DNA of 64,000 bases from Gammaproteobacteria bacterium (ex Lamellibrachia satsuma) (GCA_019623805.1 CP053680.1:806001-870000); one strand, 5' to 3'; positions 1 to 9,824 are shown, counted from the stretch's first letter. The notes: a model not told the origin generated them from the sequence alone. Numbers and translations are program-made.

Positions 1-119
1 GGGCGTAAATCGGTCATGGGCCCGGCCCAACCAGAAGTATTCCACTCCTTGCAGGAGGTCACACAAGCATGGCAGCCCACGCAGACATTGAGGTCGATAA
101 CCAGTGCGAGTTGAGTCAT
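1..119 (-). CDS. soeB: SoeB-like iron-sulfur subunit, 5' part only (cut by window edge)
   Basis: Only the first 39 codons are inside the window. The protein begins [16 protein letters not shown] and gives a CX2CX2CX3C motif (C13, C16, C19, C23), the first [4Fe-4S] signature of DMSO-reductase-family electron-transfer subunits. It follows the molybdopterin subunit gene on the same strand with 30 bp between stop and start, so the two form an operon; a membrane-anchor gene (soeC) is expected beyond the edge. There is no twin-arginine signal, which fits a cytoplasm-facing sulfite dehydrogenase. The family is clear; the exact substrate rests on the neighbour. Confidence 0.8.
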   Translation of the reverse strand, partial: MTQLALVIDLNVCVGCHACVTSCKEWNTSGWAGPMTDLR

Positions 120-149
120 AACATTAACCGTCTATACGTTCCTGCTTCT

Positions 150-3062
150 TCATTCCTGAATTTTCGTCTTTTTACGAAAAGCACCCGCCACGAATGCCTG
201 CCACTTGCCACGCTTCGGATCCTGGCCCGGCACTCTCTTCTGCGGCTTGAACTGGGGCGAAGTTACCTCTGGCTCTCCAGCCTCCGCCGGGTAGATCCTC
301 ACCCGCACATCGAACCAGGCCGCCTGTCCGGTGACAGGATCGGAGTTGGACATATGATCCCCCGCCTCACAGGGCGGCAGCTCTTCAGAGATAACGTGAT
401 TGAGCAGAAAGCCCTTCTGGGATTCATTCGCCTTGGGAGATAAGCCCCAACTGCCCGCTGCCTTGCCGATGGCATTCCAGGTCCAAACCGTGCCCGGCTC
501 CACCGCTTCGGAAAAACGGGCCATGCAGCGCACCTTGTTGGTTGGCGATTCGATCCAGATCCAGTCCCCATCGCCAAAACCATTGGCCTCTGCGGTGCGG
601 GGATTCACAAACAGGTAATTGTGGGTATGGATCTGCCGCAGCCAGGCATTCTGTGAGTCCCAGGAGTGATACATCGCCATCGGCCGCTGGGTCAGGGCAT
701 TCAGCGGATAGGTATGGGTATCCACCAGCTTGTGTTCCAGCGGCGCGGAGTAAAACGGCAGCGGATCGAAATTATCCTGGATCCGTTTGCGCAGACGCTG
801 CGGCGGTATGCGGCCTGGCCACTTTCCCTGGGCCGCCAGACGGAAGCGCTGCAACACCTCTGAGTAGAGGTGGATCGTAATGGGCTCTGCGTAGCGGGTC
901 ATGCTGTGAGCCCGCGCCCACTCCAGGTAGCCGCGATTCCAGTTGCGCATGTATTGATAGGACTTTGGCAGCTCATAGTGGTAGACGCAGCCGTTCTCCT
1001 TGTACATCTCCCACTGCCGGGGATTGGGATCACCCTTGAGGAACTTCTCGCCACCCTTGCCGCGCCAACCGGCAAGAAAACCGATGCCGGAACCCGGCGA
1101 GGTCTCATAGTTGACGACAAAATCGGGATAGTCTCGAAACTTGCGGCTGCCGTCCTCTTTGACAAATGCGGGCAGGCCGAGACGGGATCCCAACTCGATG
1201 AGCACCTCCTGAAACGGCTTGCAGTCGCCACGGGGCGGCACCACAGGAATGCGCACCGAATCCACCGGCCCGTCGAACTCGGAGATCGGCCGGTCGAGCA
1301 TCGACATGGCGTCATGGCGCTCAAGATAGGTGGTGTCCGGCAGTACCAGATCCGCAAACGCCACTGTCTCAGACTGGAAGGCATCGGCAACGATCAGAAA
1401 CGGGATCTTGTACTCCCCGTTCTCATCCTTGTCGGTGAGCATCTTGCGGACATTCTCGGTGTTCATGGAGCTGTTCCACGCCATATTGGCCATGAACAGC
1501 AGCAGGGTGTCGATCTTGTAGGGATCACCGCGCCATGCGTTGGTGATGGCATTGTGCATCAGACCGTGTACCGACAGGGGATACTCCCAGGAGAAGGCCT
1601 TGTCGAGGCGCACTGCCTCGCCATCCTCATCAACGAACAGATCATCCGGTTTCGACGGCCAGCCCAAGGGCATACCATCCAACGGGGCATTGGGCTGCAC
1701 GGCCTCCGGTCCTTTAGGTGGCTTGGGACAGGGGGGAATCGGACGCGGGAACGGCGCCTTGTGGCGAAAGCCGCCGGGGCGGTCGATGGTACCCAACAGG
1801 GTCATCAGGATAGCCAGTGCGCGTATCGACTGAAAACCGTTGGAGTGGGCAGCCAGGCCACGCATAGAATGGAAGGCCACCGGGTTGCCGATCACCGAAT
1901 CATGATCGTTGCCCCAGCTATCGGTCCACTGGATCGGCAGCTCAATCTTCTGGTCACGGGCCACCACCCCCATCTCATGAGCGAGGCGGCGGATGGTGTC
2001 AGCCGGGATACCGGTGATATGCGCGGCCCACTCCGGCGTATACTCTTCGACCCGATCCTTCAGCAGCTGGAATGCCGGTTTTACCGGCGTTCCATCCTCC
2101 AGCTTGAACTCGCCCATCAGGCGTGGATCGGATCCTGGCGTATGGGTGGATATCTCACGGTCCAGATCAATATCCCACCATAGCTTGTTCTCTGGGTCGA
2201 AACAGCCCTCTTCGATATGCATCTCGAAACGACGGAAAAGACCATGATCATCGCGGCTGGGATCATCCACCACCAACTCCGCCGAGTTGGTGTATTTGAT
2301 CAGGAAGTCACGATCATAGAGTCCCTGCTTGATCAGCTCATGGGTAATTCCCATGATCAAGGCGCCATCGGTGCCGGGTTTGATGGGCACCCATTCGTCG
2401 GCAATCGCCGAGTATCCGGTGCGTATCGGATTGATGGAGATGAAACGGCCGCCACGGCGTTTGAAGTCCGAGAGCGCAATCTTCATTGGGTTGGAGTGGT
2501 GATCCTCCGCTGTGCCGATCATGACAAACAGCTTGGCCCGATCCAGATCGGGACCACCGAACTCCCAGAAGGATCCGCCAATGGTATAGATCATGCCGGC
2601 GGCCATATTCACGGAACAGAAACCGCCATGTGCTGAGTAGTTCGGGGTGCCGAACTGCTTGGCAAACATGCCGGTCAGAGCCTGCATCTGATCACGCCCG
2701 GTGAACAGGGCGAACTTTTTAGGGTCTTCGGCGCGGATCTTCGACAGCCGCCCCTCTATCAGCTCAAACGCATGTTCCCAGGAGATCTCTTCAAATTCAG
2801 AACTGCCACGCTCTGCCCCCTGCTTTCGCAGCAGCGGTTTGGTCAGTCGTGCCGGCGAATACTGCTTCATGATGCCGGAGGAACCCTTGGCGCAGATCGC
2901 CCCCTTGTTCAGCGGATGATCGGGATTGCCTTCGATGTGGCGAATCTCACCATCCCGCAAAGTCACCCGAATGCCGCAACGGCAGGCGCACATGTAACAG
3001 GTAGTCTCTTTGACCTCGACGCGTCCCTGATCACTGTCAGACCTGGAGGTGGGATCCTGCAT
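150..3062 (-). CDS. soeA: Molybdopterin oxidoreductase, probable sulfite dehydrogenase subunit SoeA
   Basis: A 970-residue molybdopterin-guanine-dinucleotide enzyme. Near the N-terminus, C-X2-C-X3-C-X27-C (CYMCACRCG ... GAICAKG) binds a [4Fe-4S] cluster, followed by the molybdopterin oxidoreductase domain and a C-terminal dinucleotide-binding domain. No Tat or Sec signal is visible, unlike periplasmic PsrA/PhsA/TtrA relatives, and together with the SoeB-like gene downstream this points to the cytoplasmic SoeABC complex that oxidises sulfite to sulfate in purple sulfur bacteria. I start at the ATG at 3062, preceded by AGG, because the 14 extra residues from an earlier in-frame codon are hydrophobic and lack a ribosome-binding site. 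Polysulfide or tetrathionate reductase catalytic subunits are the alternatives. Confidence 0.85.
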   Translation of the reverse strand: MQDPTSRSDSDQGRVEVKETTCYMCACRCGIRVTLRDGEIRHIEGNPDHPLNKGAICAKGSSGIMKQYSPARLTKPLLRKQGAERGSSEFEEISWEHAFELIEGRLSKIRAEDPKKFALFTGRDQMQALTGMFAKQFGTPNYSAHGGFCSVNMAAGMIYTIGGSFWEFGGPDLDRAKLFVMIGTAEDHHSNPMKIALSDFKRRGGRFISINPIRTGYSAIADEWVPIKPGTDGALIMGITHELIKQGLYDRDFLIKYTNSAELVVDDPSRDDHGLFRRFEMHIEEGCFDPENKLWWDIDLDREISTHTPGSDPRLMGEFKLEDGTPVKPAFQLLKDRVEEYTPEWAAHITGIPADTIRRLAHEMGVVARDQKIELPIQWTDSWGNDHDSVIGNPVAFHSMRGLAAHSNGFQSIRALAILMTLLGTIDRPGGFRHKAPFPRPIPPCPKPPKGPEAVQPNAPLDGMPLGWPSKPDDLFVDEDGEAVRLDKAFSWEYPLSVHGLMHNAITNAWRGDPYKIDTLLLFMANMAWNSSMNTENVRKMLTDKDENGEYKIPFLIVADAFQSETVAFADLVLPDTTYLERHDAMSMLDRPISEFDGPVDSVRIPVVPPRGDCKPFQEVLIELGSRLGLPAFVKEDGSRKFRDYPDFVVNYETSPGSGIGFLAGWRGKGGEKFLKGDPNPRQWEMYKENGCVYHYELPKSYQYMRNWNRGYLEWARAHSMTRYAEPITIHLYSEVLQRFRLAAQGKWPGRIPPQRLRKRIQDNFDPLPFYSAPLEHKLVDTHTYPLNALTQRPMAMYHSWDSQNAWLRQIHTHNYLFVNPRTAEANGFGDGDWIWIESPTNKVRCMARFSEAVEPGTVWTWNAIGKAAGSWGLSPKANESQKGFLLNHVISEELPPCEAGDHMSNSDPVTGQAAWFDVRVRIYPAEAGEPEVTSPQFKPQKRVPGQDPKRGKWQAFVAGAFRKKTKIQE

Positions 3063-3240
3063 GCTAAAAAACCTATGCAAAAAAACGAAAATAAAGATCG
3101 GCAATAATTTTAATATATTAGCTTTTTCTTATTAATAATGCCAATCGCGATGGTGTGGCAATAATCAAATTGAACCACCCAGAGATGAAGGTAGCGCAGA
3201 AATAACAGTAGATAGTGTTGGTTGAGCAGGAATCGACCGC

Positions 3241-3263
3241 TTACCCGGCAATTAGCCGGGTAA
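3241..3263 (-). terminator. Hairpin downstream of the response regulator
   Basis: Perfect 9-bp stem TTACCCGGC / GCCGGGTAA with a 5-base loop (AATTA), about 30 bp beyond the stop of the minus-strand CheY-like gene. There is no clear U tract, so it may be a weak terminator or simply an mRNA-end hairpin. Confidence 0.4.
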
Positions 3264-3291
3264 TTCAGCTGGCATCAATGAAGGGGGTCCA

Positions 3292-3684
3292 TCAGCTGCG
3301 GGCCGGCAGCACATGGCCCGTTTTTGCCAACATGGTATTCACCGCTTTTTGCAGGCGTTTGGGGTCGAAGGGCTTCTGCAACCAGCCGTTGGCACCCATG
3401 CGCTTGGCTTTATCCTTTTTGAAATCCGCGCTTTCGGTGGTCAACATGATGATCGGCGTCTCCGCATAGTGATCCAGACGGCGCAGTTTGCTGACAAGAC
3501 TGATTCCGTTCATATTCGGCATATTGATATCACTCAGTACCAGATCAACAGCATTGTCGCGGGCTACCTGCATTGCTTGCATGCCATCCTCCGCAAGCAA
3601 CACTTCGTGGCCTTCATCTTCAAGCACACCCCGCACCAGTTCCCGCATCACTTTCTGGTCATCCACCGCAAGAATTATCGCCAT
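3292..3684 (-). CDS. Single-domain response regulator (CheY-like)
   Basis: A 130-residue stand-alone receiver domain with acidic pair D8/D9, phospho-acceptor D52 in LSDINMP, T82/T83 in MLTT and K104 in the LQKPF switch motif. It has no output domain, so it acts by protein-protein contact, as chemotaxis-type CheY proteins or kinase-relay partners do. A GGGAG sits seven bases before the ATG. No kinase is adjacent, and gene order gives no link to soeAB. CheY, or a regulator of pili or of a diguanylate cyclase, are all possible. Confidence 0.85.
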   Translation of the reverse strand: MAIILAVDDQKVMRELVRGVLEDEGHEVLLAEDGMQAMQVARDNAVDLVLSDINMPNMNGISLVSKLRRLDHYAETPIIMLTTESADFKKDKAKRMGANGWLQKPFDPKRLQKAVNTMLAKTGHVLPARS

Positions 3685-3826
3685 CTCCTGACTCCCGTTT
3701 CACTAGAGAATTGAGTTTCCTCATATATCGTCAGGTGGTGGGGGAACTTTAAGATAAACATGTGGAAGCGGCTCCCGGCCCGAAAACTCCGTAGAGGGTG
3801 AATCGCAAAGTAGGCAGGTTACCCGG

Positions 3827-3846
3827 GCGCGCGCAGCGCACCCTAC
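3827..3846. repeat. Copy of the GGTGCGC-type dispersed palindrome (partial)
   Basis: GCGCGCAGCGCACCCTAC, the right half of a short motif (GGTGCGC..GCGCACCCTAC) seen in full at 11473, 22049, 32845 and as a pair at 38234/38279. It is intergenic, like the other copies. Confidence 0.55.
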
Positions 3847-3877
3847 ATGCAAATGGTCATTGAGAGGTTACCTCTAC

Positions 3878-4309
3878 TCAATAACTGAATTGTTTTAATA
3901 CCTTGTAGCCAAACTCCGGTTTCCAGCCCCAGGAGTAGTTACGCAGATCCTTTAGTGCCGCTTGCTCCGCCTGAGCCGCAGACCCAGCGCTATAACCACA
4001 GCCATAGCTGGTTCTGGGTTTTCCGATGGCACTTTTGTAGTCGGTTTGTACTATGACCACATGGGCGTGGGAGAGAATGGTGTTGGCCTGGGGATGGGCG
4101 TCCTGGTATTTCTTGTGCCAACCCTGCTCGCGCAGCTTGGCTTTGGCCTTTTTAATCGCGCTGGCCACGCTCTCATTCTGGCCTGCAACCCACTCAATCG
4201 CCAGTGAATTTCCCAGCTTTTTCACCACGACACAGGCGGCCTCGGCTTGGGCATTCTGCCCAGCCAGCAACAGTGTCAGGCCAATCAGGTATCCACTCAT
4301 CTGTCGCAT
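3878..4309 (-). CDS. Secreted protein of unknown function
   Basis: A 143-residue protein with a Sec signal peptide: a hydrophobic core (YLIGLTLLLAG) ending at a probable AQAEA cleavage site. The mature part is basic and aromatic-rich, with a central Lys-rich helix and a Tyr/Trp-rich C-terminus (NYSWGWKPEFGYKV). Two cysteines (in AACVVV and YGCGYS) could form a disulfide. I do not recognise the family. It lies just downstream of uup on the same strand, 21 bp after the uup stop, so it may be cotranscribed. Confidence 0.7.
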   Translation of the reverse strand: MRQMSGYLIGLTLLLAGQNAQAEAACVVVKKLGNSLAIEWVAGQNESVASAIKKAKAKLREQGWHKKYQDAHPQANTILSHAHVVIVQTDYKSAIGKPRTSYGCGYSAGSAAQAEQAALKDLRNYSWGWKPEFGYKVLKQFSY

Positions 4310-4330
4310 GATAATATCCGTAGTCTGGCT

Positions 4331-6223
4331 TCAACTTTGTTGGGCTTCCAACGTCTCCCAGCGATCGAAGGCCGTTTCCAATGCCTGTTCCAGTTCTTTC
4401 AGTTCCCGCTGCAGGCCGGTAACTTTGTCACCACTCTGCTGATAGATTTCAGGATCACTCAACTGCTGCTGGATATCCCCAATCTCTTTCTCGATGGTTT
4501 CAATCCGCTGCGGCAGAGCGCCCAACTCGCGTTGGTCTTTGTAACTGAGCTTTCCTGCCCCCTTTTTCGGCGGACTCGGCTCAGACTTTACCGCTTTTTC
4601 TGAGGAAGCCACCGGCAGAGCCTGCTGCTGTTTGCGATGGCGGTCCCAGTCGCTGTATCCCCCAACGTACTCGGAGATCCGCTTTTCCCCCTCGAACACC
4701 AAACAGGCGGTGACCGCATTATCGAGAAAATCACGGTCATGACTGACCAGCAGCAGTGTGCCCGTGAAGTTGATAAGCAGCTCTTCGAGCAGTTCCAGGG
4801 TCTCCACATCCAGATCGTTGGTGGGTTCATCGAGCACCAGCACATTGGACGGTTTTGTAAACAGTTTGGCCAGCAGCAACCGGTTGCGTTCACCGCCGGA
4901 GAGCGCCTTCACCGGAGTGCGCGCCCGCTCCGGGGTAAAGAGAAAATCCTGCAGATAGGAGATAATGTGTCTGCTGTTGCCGCCGATCTCGACCTTGTCG
5001 CTACCACCACCCACATTATCCTGTACCGACAAATCCTCCTGCAGTTGACTGCGCAGTTGGTCAAAGTAGACCACTTCCAAATTGGTCCCAAGCTTCACGC
5101 TGCCGCTGTCCGGTTGCAACCGTCCAAGCAGCAGATTGAGCAGGGTGGTCTTACCGGCGCCATTGGGGCCGATGATGCCTATCCGGTCACCCCGCATGAT
5201 GGTGGTGGAGAAACCGCGGATCACCGGCTCTCCCTCCCATGCATAGCTGATATCATCCACCTCGACCACCAGCTTGCCGGAGCGATCACCCGCCTGCAGC
5301 TGCATACGCACCTGACCAGTTTCACTACGCCTGCGGCTATGCTCATCCCGCATCGCCTTCAGCGCTCTCACCCGCCCCTCATTTCGGGTGCGGCGGGCCT
5401 TGATCCCCTGACGGATCCAGACCTCCTCCTGCGCCAGCTTCTTGTCGAAACGGGCATTCTCCTGCGCCTCGGCATTGAGCATCTCCTCCTTGCGGCGCAA
5501 AAAATTGTCGTAGTCTCCCGGCCAGTCGGTCAGGCGCCCCCGGTCAAGTTCCAGAATCCGCGTGGCAAGATGACGCAGAAATGCACGGTCATGGGTCACA
5601 AAGAGCAGCGCCCCACCGTAACCCAGCAGAAATTCCTCCATCCAGTCGATGGATTCGATATCGAGATGATTGGTAGGTTCGTCCAGCAGCAGCAGATCAG
5701 GTTCAGTCACCAGCGCCTGCGCCAACAGCACCCGTCGCTTGAGTCCACCGGAAAGTGCCTCGAACTGCATGTCAGGATCCAGCGATAGTCGGGAGATTAC
5801 CGTCTCGACCCGCTGTTCCAACTGCCAGCCATCCCCTGCCTCAAGCTCATGCTGAACCCTGGCCAGGGGTTCGAGCAGGGTTTCGTCACCCGTCTCGGCA
5901 AGACGGGTGCTGATCTGATGGTACTGTTTTATCACTTCAGAGAGTTCCCCGATGCCATTTGCCACAATATCGAAGACAGAACCCTTCAGCGCTTTGGGTA
6001 CTTCCTGCATGAGGCGTGCAATGCGCACGCCGCCACTGACGACCCGCTCACCGTCATCAGCAGTCAGCTCCCCAAGAATGATCTTCATGAGGGTCGATTT
6101 GCCAGCACCATTGCGTCCAAGCAAACAGATCCGCTCACCCCGTTCAATGGAGAGATCCACCCCATCCAGCAGCAACGGGCCACCAAATCCAAGTTGTATA
6201 TTTCTCAGTCTGATCAGCGACAT
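4331..6223 (-). CDS. uup: ABC-F family ATPase Uup
   Basis: A 630-residue soluble protein with two ABC ATPase domains and no membrane segments. The Walker A motifs are GRNGAGKST and GPNGAGKTT, with LSGG signatures and LLLDEPTNHLD / LVLDEPTNDLD Walker B segments. The linker between domains carries the basic ARRTRNEGRVRAL stretch, and the C-terminus is a coiled coil (from about residue 560), the arrangement and length of E. coli Uup (about 635 residues). Uup binds branched DNA and, as an ABC-F protein, probably acts on the ribosome. EttA-like proteins lack this C-terminal coiled coil, so Uup is preferred. Confidence 0.92.
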   Translation of the reverse strand: MSLIRLRNIQLGFGGPLLLDGVDLSIERGERICLLGRNGAGKSTLMKIILGELTADDGERVVSGGVRIARLMQEVPKALKGSVFDIVANGIGELSEVIKQYHQISTRLAETGDETLLEPLARVQHELEAGDGWQLEQRVETVISRLSLDPDMQFEALSGGLKRRVLLAQALVTEPDLLLLDEPTNHLDIESIDWMEEFLLGYGGALLFVTHDRAFLRHLATRILELDRGRLTDWPGDYDNFLRRKEEMLNAEAQENARFDKKLAQEEVWIRQGIKARRTRNEGRVRALKAMRDEHSRRRSETGQVRMQLQAGDRSGKLVVEVDDISYAWEGEPVIRGFSTTIMRGDRIGIIGPNGAGKTTLLNLLLGRLQPDSGSVKLGTNLEVVYFDQLRSQLQEDLSVQDNVGGGSDKVEIGGNSRHIISYLQDFLFTPERARTPVKALSGGERNRLLLAKLFTKPSNVLVLDEPTNDLDVETLELLEELLINFTGTLLLVSHDRDFLDNAVTACLVFEGEKRISEYVGGYSDWDRHRKQQQALPVASSEKAVKSEPSPPKKGAGKLSYKDQRELGALPQRIETIEKEIGDIQQQLSDPEIYQQSGDKVTGLQRELKELEQALETAFDRWETLEAQQS

Positions 6224-6318
6224 CGATTCACCGTTGGAGATTGGCGCAAAGAGAGTCCTATCGACCCACCGATCGCGCCAAAGGAAAAATCGGGTAGTTT
6301 AACAGGCTTGAAGTGGAA

Positions 6319-7836
6319 TTAAGGAAAGAATGGCATGCGGGGAATAATAAAGCTGAAAACAGCACCACCATCATCGGCATTTTCCGCCCAGATGCGGCCC
6401 CGATGTCCATCGATGATCTCATGGCATATAGCCAGACCCAGACCGGTGCCGCCCGCACCATTATTGGTCTTGCTGCTCTGGATAAACTTATCAAACACGG
6501 CCTCGAGTTCATCTTCCGGGATTCCTATGCCCTGATCCCGAATGGTGAAACGCAGTGCATCGCAATCTTTACCATCGTCTTCCCGTCGCCCCATGGGGAT
6601 TTCATCAGAAACGATGGTGATATGGACAGCTTTTCCGTCAGGAGTGAATTTAAGGGCATTAGAGAGTAGATTGGTAATCACCTGGCCAATACGTAACGCA
6701 TCGAAAGTTGCCAGCGTTGACCCTTTTATCGGGTCGATGAAGACCCTCAAGTCATGTTCCTTGAATCTGGCCTCCTGTTCTGCGAGACAGGTATTGAAGA
6801 CTTTTGCCAAGTCATTCTGTTCCAGCTCGAACTCCATGCGCCCGGCTTCCAGTTTCGACAAATCAAGCAAATCGTTCAGCAGTGCCAGTAGCCGATTGCC
6901 GCTCTCATTGATACGCGAGAAGTATTTGTTCAGCTTTTGATCCACCTCCGCTGAGACCTTATTGAGGCCAAATTTGGAGAAACTCAAGATTGCGTGCATC
7001 GGTGTACGCAACTCGTGGGACATGTTCGCAAGAAATTCCGACTTACTCTGGTTTGCCCGCTCAGCCGCCTCCATTGCCTCTCGCAGATCCCGGGTCTGCT
7101 CCGCCACCAATTCCTGCAGGTGATCACGATGCAGTCTGACTTCACTCTCTTTCTCTTCGAGCAGTTTCAACGCCTTGTCCAGACTGCGGGCATGGCCCTC
7201 CGACTCCACCAGACTGATCTGACCCTGCCAATATTCGGCAGCAATGCGATGACCAACCAGAAGAATAAATCCCCAATAGATTCCGGCATAGACCACCATC
7301 AGATAACCCAGGGTATCGCCCTGGATCCCGATATAGAAGCTGATTACTATAACGGGCATCCAGATCAGGGCGAGAAACATGTTCCAGACTTTCGGGAACT
7401 GCGTCATCGTACCTATCGCTCCGCCGCTCATACCAGCAGTGGCGATCAGCATGACGAAACCATCTGCGCTAAGTCCGGCGACGTGAAGTGCAAGCGCGGA
7501 GAAGAATCCCAGCAGAAAGCCGCTCGCCAAACTCCAGAAAGTGTATCCCCTGCGGAATTCGACAAGCCTCTCATCGGTAATCAGGGAGAGTCGTTTCGAG
7601 TAGAAATAACGAATGCCGCTGGCGGCAAGCAGCATCAGAGCAACAGGTCCCATGATCTGCAGCTGACTTCTGAGAAGCGTACTGCCGATGAGGATAAATG
7701 AGACAAGCGCGGGGTAGGCAAAAACGACAATTCCGGCCCGGCGTCCCATATCCCGGCTACCGCGCTCATTGACCTGGTGTCTCAGTTCAGCCGAAAGTTC
7801 AGATGCAATATGACTGTTTGAAAAGAAATCAGGCAT
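6319..7836 (-). CDS. Membrane sensor histidine kinase
   Basis: A 505-residue kinase. Residues 1-200 hold about six hydrophobic segments in pairs, typical of a multipass 7TM-like sensor without a periplasmic loop. A coiled coil (about 205-265) leads to the dimerisation/phosphotransfer box with H274 in MSHELRTPM and a HATPase_c domain with the N box NLLSNALKF, G1 RDQGIGIP and G2 [11 protein letters not shown]. It carries no receiver, so it should signal to a separate regulator. The adjacent receiver gene lies 33 bp upstream on the same strand and is the likely partner. GAGAGGG precedes the ATG. Confidence 0.9.
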   Translation of the reverse strand: MPDFFSNSHIASELSAELRHQVNERGSRDMGRRAGIVVFAYPALVSFILIGSTLLRSQLQIMGPVALMLLAASGIRYFYSKRLSLITDERLVEFRRGYTFWSLASGFLLGFFSALALHVAGLSADGFVMLIATAGMSGGAIGTMTQFPKVWNMFLALIWMPVIVISFYIGIQGDTLGYLMVVYAGIYWGFILLVGHRIAAEYWQGQISLVESEGHARSLDKALKLLEEKESEVRLHRDHLQELVAEQTRDLREAMEAAERANQSKSEFLANMSHELRTPMHAILSFSKFGLNKVSAEVDQKLNKYFSRINESGNRLLALLNDLLDLSKLEAGRMEFELEQNDLAKVFNTCLAEQEARFKEHDLRVFIDPIKGSTLATFDALRIGQVITNLLSNALKFTPDGKAVHITIVSDEIPMGRREDDGKDCDALRFTIRDQGIGIPEDELEAVFDKFIQSSKTNNGAGGTGLGLAICHEIIDGHRGRIWAENADDGGAVFSFIIPRMPFFP

Positions 7837-7869
7837 GGCCCTCTCTATCTCCCATCAACCTGCCTGTTG

Positions 7870-8883
7870 TTACCCAACTTCAGATTCGACCGCATCAAGC
7901 AGCAGATCCATCTGATCGATAACCCGCTCAACGCTACTCCTGCTCATTCCCTCGGATGAATCATTTGCATTCCGCATATCAGACAGAATGTTCCGTGTCA
8001 GATCCTGCATCCGAAGCAGTGTTTCACCCTGCCTTTGCAATCGCTGCTCATTGTCGATTCCGACAACTCTTGCATTCGATATCTGCAGCATTACTTCCAG
8101 GTTTTTTTTCCAGCGGGCATGCCTATTCGCGTCTTCTACCGGCATATTCCTGATCAATACGGAAACACCGCCGTATTTGGCCAATGTGCGGCGTCCGAAA
8201 TCGATGAAACGTCCATCATCCGGCCCCATCTCCAGCACTTCCTGCTCCAATGGGCCGACATCGCCTTCATGGGAGAGATAGAGATCACCTTCTTCACTCT
8301 CTATTCTCAACACAACTCTCAACCCGTAACACTCAAACATATCAAGCATGCTCTTGCCGAGATCCGCTCGACTGTTCAACGGGTAGGCAGCACCTAAAAA
8401 ATGGAGGAGTGCTTCAGCTTCACCACTGACAGACAGGGCCGTTTGCGCCACATCCAGGGCATCAGTTGAGGACTGCTGAAGCGAATCGAGCTGGCGCTTG
8501 GTCGCAAGCGCCAGCTTGACCTTGATCAGGAGTTCCTCATCGTCGAAAGGTTTCGTGACGTAATCATCACCCCCTGCCCGGTAGCCCGCCAATCGCTCTT
8601 CCAGTTTGGAGTAGGCGGAGACGAAGATGACCGGAATATCCGAGGTATCGGGTTCTGCCTTTAAACGACGGCAGACCTCCAGACCGTCCATCCCCTGCAT
8701 ATTGACGTCAAGCAGAACCAAGTCAGGCGGAGCGGCATTTGCCTCGTCCAGGCAGGCACGGCCACTGTTCACAAGCGTCAACTCAAACTGATCTCCCAGA
8801 ATCTCCTCGAGAATCTCCAGGTTCTGTGGTTCATCATCCACACCGAGAATCCAGAATTTATGATCATCTTGACCTGCAGCCAT
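7870..8883 (-). CDS. Response regulator with uncharacterised C-terminal domain
   Basis: About 337 residues. The N-terminal receiver shows the DDEP acidic pocket, phospho-Asp D59 in LVLLDVNMQGMDG and the TKPF switch Lys. The C-terminal 200 residues are not DNA-binding, GGDEF or HD-GYP: they look like a compact alpha/beta (perhaps GAF-like) domain followed by a long helix. I use the ATG at 8883, preceded by GGAGGA, because the longer GTG form at 8913 adds only low-complexity Gly/Asp residues ahead of the receiver. It is cotranscribed with the kinase downstream and presumably receives its phosphate. Confidence 0.85.
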   Translation of the reverse strand: MAAGQDDHKFWILGVDDEPQNLEILEEILGDQFELTLVNSGRACLDEANAAPPDLVLLDVNMQGMDGLEVCRRLKAEPDTSDIPVIFVSAYSKLEERLAGYRAGGDDYVTKPFDDEELLIKVKLALATKRQLDSLQQSSTDALDVAQTALSVSGEAEALLHFLGAAYPLNSRADLGKSMLDMFECYGLRVVLRIESEEGDLYLSHEGDVGPLEQEVLEMGPDDGRFIDFGRRTLAKYGGVSVLIRNMPVEDANRHARWKKNLEVMLQISNARVVGIDNEQRLQRQGETLLRMQDLTRNILSDMRNANDSSEGMSRSSVERVIDQMDLLLDAVESEVG

Positions 8884-9116
8884 ATCTCCTCCATTGCCAT
8901 CAGGCATGAGCACGCAAAAACGCAGCTATGGTAGCATCAAGAAACTGCCTGAATGGACAGTTTGCACCATTTCAGATGAAATCAGGAAATAAATTCAGGC
9001 TTTTTCTCACACTGATATCTGCTATCGTGCAACCTGACCCCACACTCGGGAAAAAGCAGGCGTTTGACCTGCGACAGGGCTTGCCAGCCTACTTACATAC
9101 CGTCGGAAAAGCCAAC

Positions 9117-9824
9117 ATGGTAAAAAATGTCACATTCAAAGAAGCCTGGGATGGTATTGCAGACTGCAAAGTCTGTGCGCTCAGAGAATCGGTGCTTTTT
9201 TCAGGGCTGGACGAAGAAAATTTTGAACAGATACACGACCCTATCGATCAATACACGCTTCCGGTAGGATCCACGCTCTATCGCGCCGGCGACGTCGGTG
9301 ACCGCATGTACACTATCCGGTCGGGAGTACTCAAACTGGTACAGTACCTGCCGGACGGTAGCCAACGCATCGTGCGTCTGATCCGTGCCACGGATGTCAC
9401 CGGGCTGGAGTGCCTGCTCGGAGAAAACTACAAGCACGATGCGGTCGTCCTGCAACCGACTGAGGCTTGCAGCCTGCCGGTCAAGGTCGTGGAAAATCTG
9501 AGCAAAGAGAACCCGAAACTTCACCGGGAATTACTCAACCGCTGGCAACGGGCGCTCAACGAAGCCGACGCCTGGCTCACAGAACTCTCAACCGGCTCCG
9601 CAAAACAGCGTGTGGCAAGATTGCTGCTGCGCCTGGTCAGTGATGCTGAAACCAGCGAATGCCTACTCTTTGCCCGTGAAGACATGGGCGCGATGCTGGG
9701 CATTACCACCGAAACCGCCAGCCGAACCATTGCGGAATTCAAACGGCAGAGTCTGTTGGTAGAGACCAGCAGCAACCATTTCCTGCTCGACATCCCCAAT
9801 CTGCAGCGTATCGCTGAAGATTGA
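9117..9824 (+). CDS. Crp/Fnr-family transcription regulator (FNR-like)
   Basis: About 235 residues: a cyclic-nucleotide-binding beta barrel, a dimerisation helix and a winged helix. The recognition helix contains ETASR, matching the E-xx-S-R motif of FNR that contacts TTGAT half sites. The N-terminus carries CKVCALRESVLF; this CX2C recalls FNR, but the third FNR cysteine position is Glu/Ser and only one further Cys is seen in the barrel (GLECLLG), so a standard [4Fe-4S] set is not certain. I start at the ATG at 9117, in line with family length; the longer form from 8928 adds an unrelated 63-residue stretch. Confidence 0.88.
   Translation: MVKNVTFKEAWDGIADCKVCALRESVLFSGLDEENFEQIHDPIDQYTLPVGSTLYRAGDVGDRMYTIRSGVLKLVQYLPDGSQRIVRLIRATDVTGLECLLGENYKHDAVVLQPTEACSLPVKVVENLSKENPKLHRELLNRWQRALNEADAWLTELSTGSAKQRVARLLLRLVSDAETSECLLFAREDMGAMLGITTETASRTIAEFKRQSLLVETSSNHFLLDIPNLQRIAED

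Noticed and set aside
870..2183. Long plus-strand open frame (437 codons) opposite soeA
   Set aside because: It lies wholly antisense to a clear molybdopterin enzyme, has no recognisable domain or ribosome-binding site, and its length reflects the GC-biased codon pattern of the real gene.
4637..5788. Plus-strand open frame (383 codons) opposite uup
   Set aside because: Antisense shadow of the ABC-F gene; His/Gln-rich composition typical of a reversed GC-rich coding strand.
8928..9116. N-terminal extension of the FNR-like regulator from an earlier GTG/ATG
   Set aside because: The 63 extra residues do not resemble the family; the shorter start puts the CX2C motif at the usual distance from the N-terminus.
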